From Dyella solisilvae (lineage in GTDB: Bacteria > Pseudomonadota > Gammaproteobacteria > Xanthomonadales > Rhodanobacteraceae): 64,000 bases of DNA. The notes under the pieces were generated by a model. It saw only the letters and a list, made by a program, of their open reading frames with translations, was not told the origin of the DNA and made no database searches. The translations under genes and the position numbers were made by a program. This document shows positions 63,982 to 64,000 of the stretch, in pieces. Where the stretch lies: NCBI RefSeq assembly GCF_003351225.1, contig NZ_QQSY01000001.1:1212663-1276662 (forward strand), given 5' to 3'. Each line of letters opens with the position of its first letter. Position 1 is the first letter of the stretch.

Positions 63982-64000
63982 AGCCCGCTTTTGCCCCCTC

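Overview
The window is 64 kb of high-GC chromosomal DNA with dense, mostly housekeeping genes. Gene order and protein features point to a gammaproteobacterium of the Xanthomonadaceae/Rhodanobacteraceae group (Dyella, Rhodanobacter, Luteibacter type). The clues are glyA-nrdR-ribD, then ribE-ribBA-ribH-nusB-thiL-pgpA, then aroK-aroB-hemE, a holD-rimI pair, an H-NS protein with the short TWSGRGKRP motif, and abundant REP-like palindromes. The genus is an inference. I saw no tRNA, rRNA, CRISPR array, transposase or phage gene.

Layout. 0.3-7.7 kb: proC-yggT, an M13 peptidase, a BtuF-like/YjbQ/PdxH group, a glycerate-kinase-like protein and YbjQ. 8-20.3 kb: an SDR protein, aroK-aroB, a WGR-like small protein, hemE, valS, pssA-holD-rimI (reverse strand), a DUF4124 protein, proS and an H-NS gene. 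20.3-24.5 kb: a ThrE-type exporter, a 1.5-kb gene-free stretch made of two inverted copies of a composite repeat, then NfeD and an SPFH protein.

24.6-40.6 kb is the most distinctive part. Read on the reverse strand it runs: periplasmic adaptor, one ABC ATPase, six FtsX/MacB-type permeases arranged as three tandem pairs, a DUF885 protein, a tandem-PDZ-like exported protein, an NtrC-family regulator, a small exported protein and an NtrY-like histidine kinase. A good sigma-54 promoter (TGGCAC-N5-TTGC) sits just before the adaptor gene, with a cluster of GTCCGCGGAC palindromes 45-110 bases upstream of it. The simplest reading is a self-contained export system switched on by the sigma-54 activator encoded at its own far end.

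40.7-48.1 kb is accessory: hemP plus a HemS-like gene behind a Fur-box promoter, a subclass B3 metallo-beta-lactamase, an aldo/keto reductase, an alcohol dehydrogenase, an exported protein resembling lysozyme inhibitors of the Ivy type, an acyltransferase, and a dienelactone-hydrolase-like gene under an 18-bp palindromic operator.

48.1-58.8 kb holds the riboflavin/thiamine/one-carbon genes, with an FMN riboswitch ahead of ribE. 58.9-64 kb holds a PAF-acetylhydrolase-like esterase with its TetR regulator, an aldo/keto reductase and ettA. Intergenic gaps carry several families of short palindromes, including a four-unit 20-bp tandem array and three copies of a roughly 450-bp noncoding composite element.
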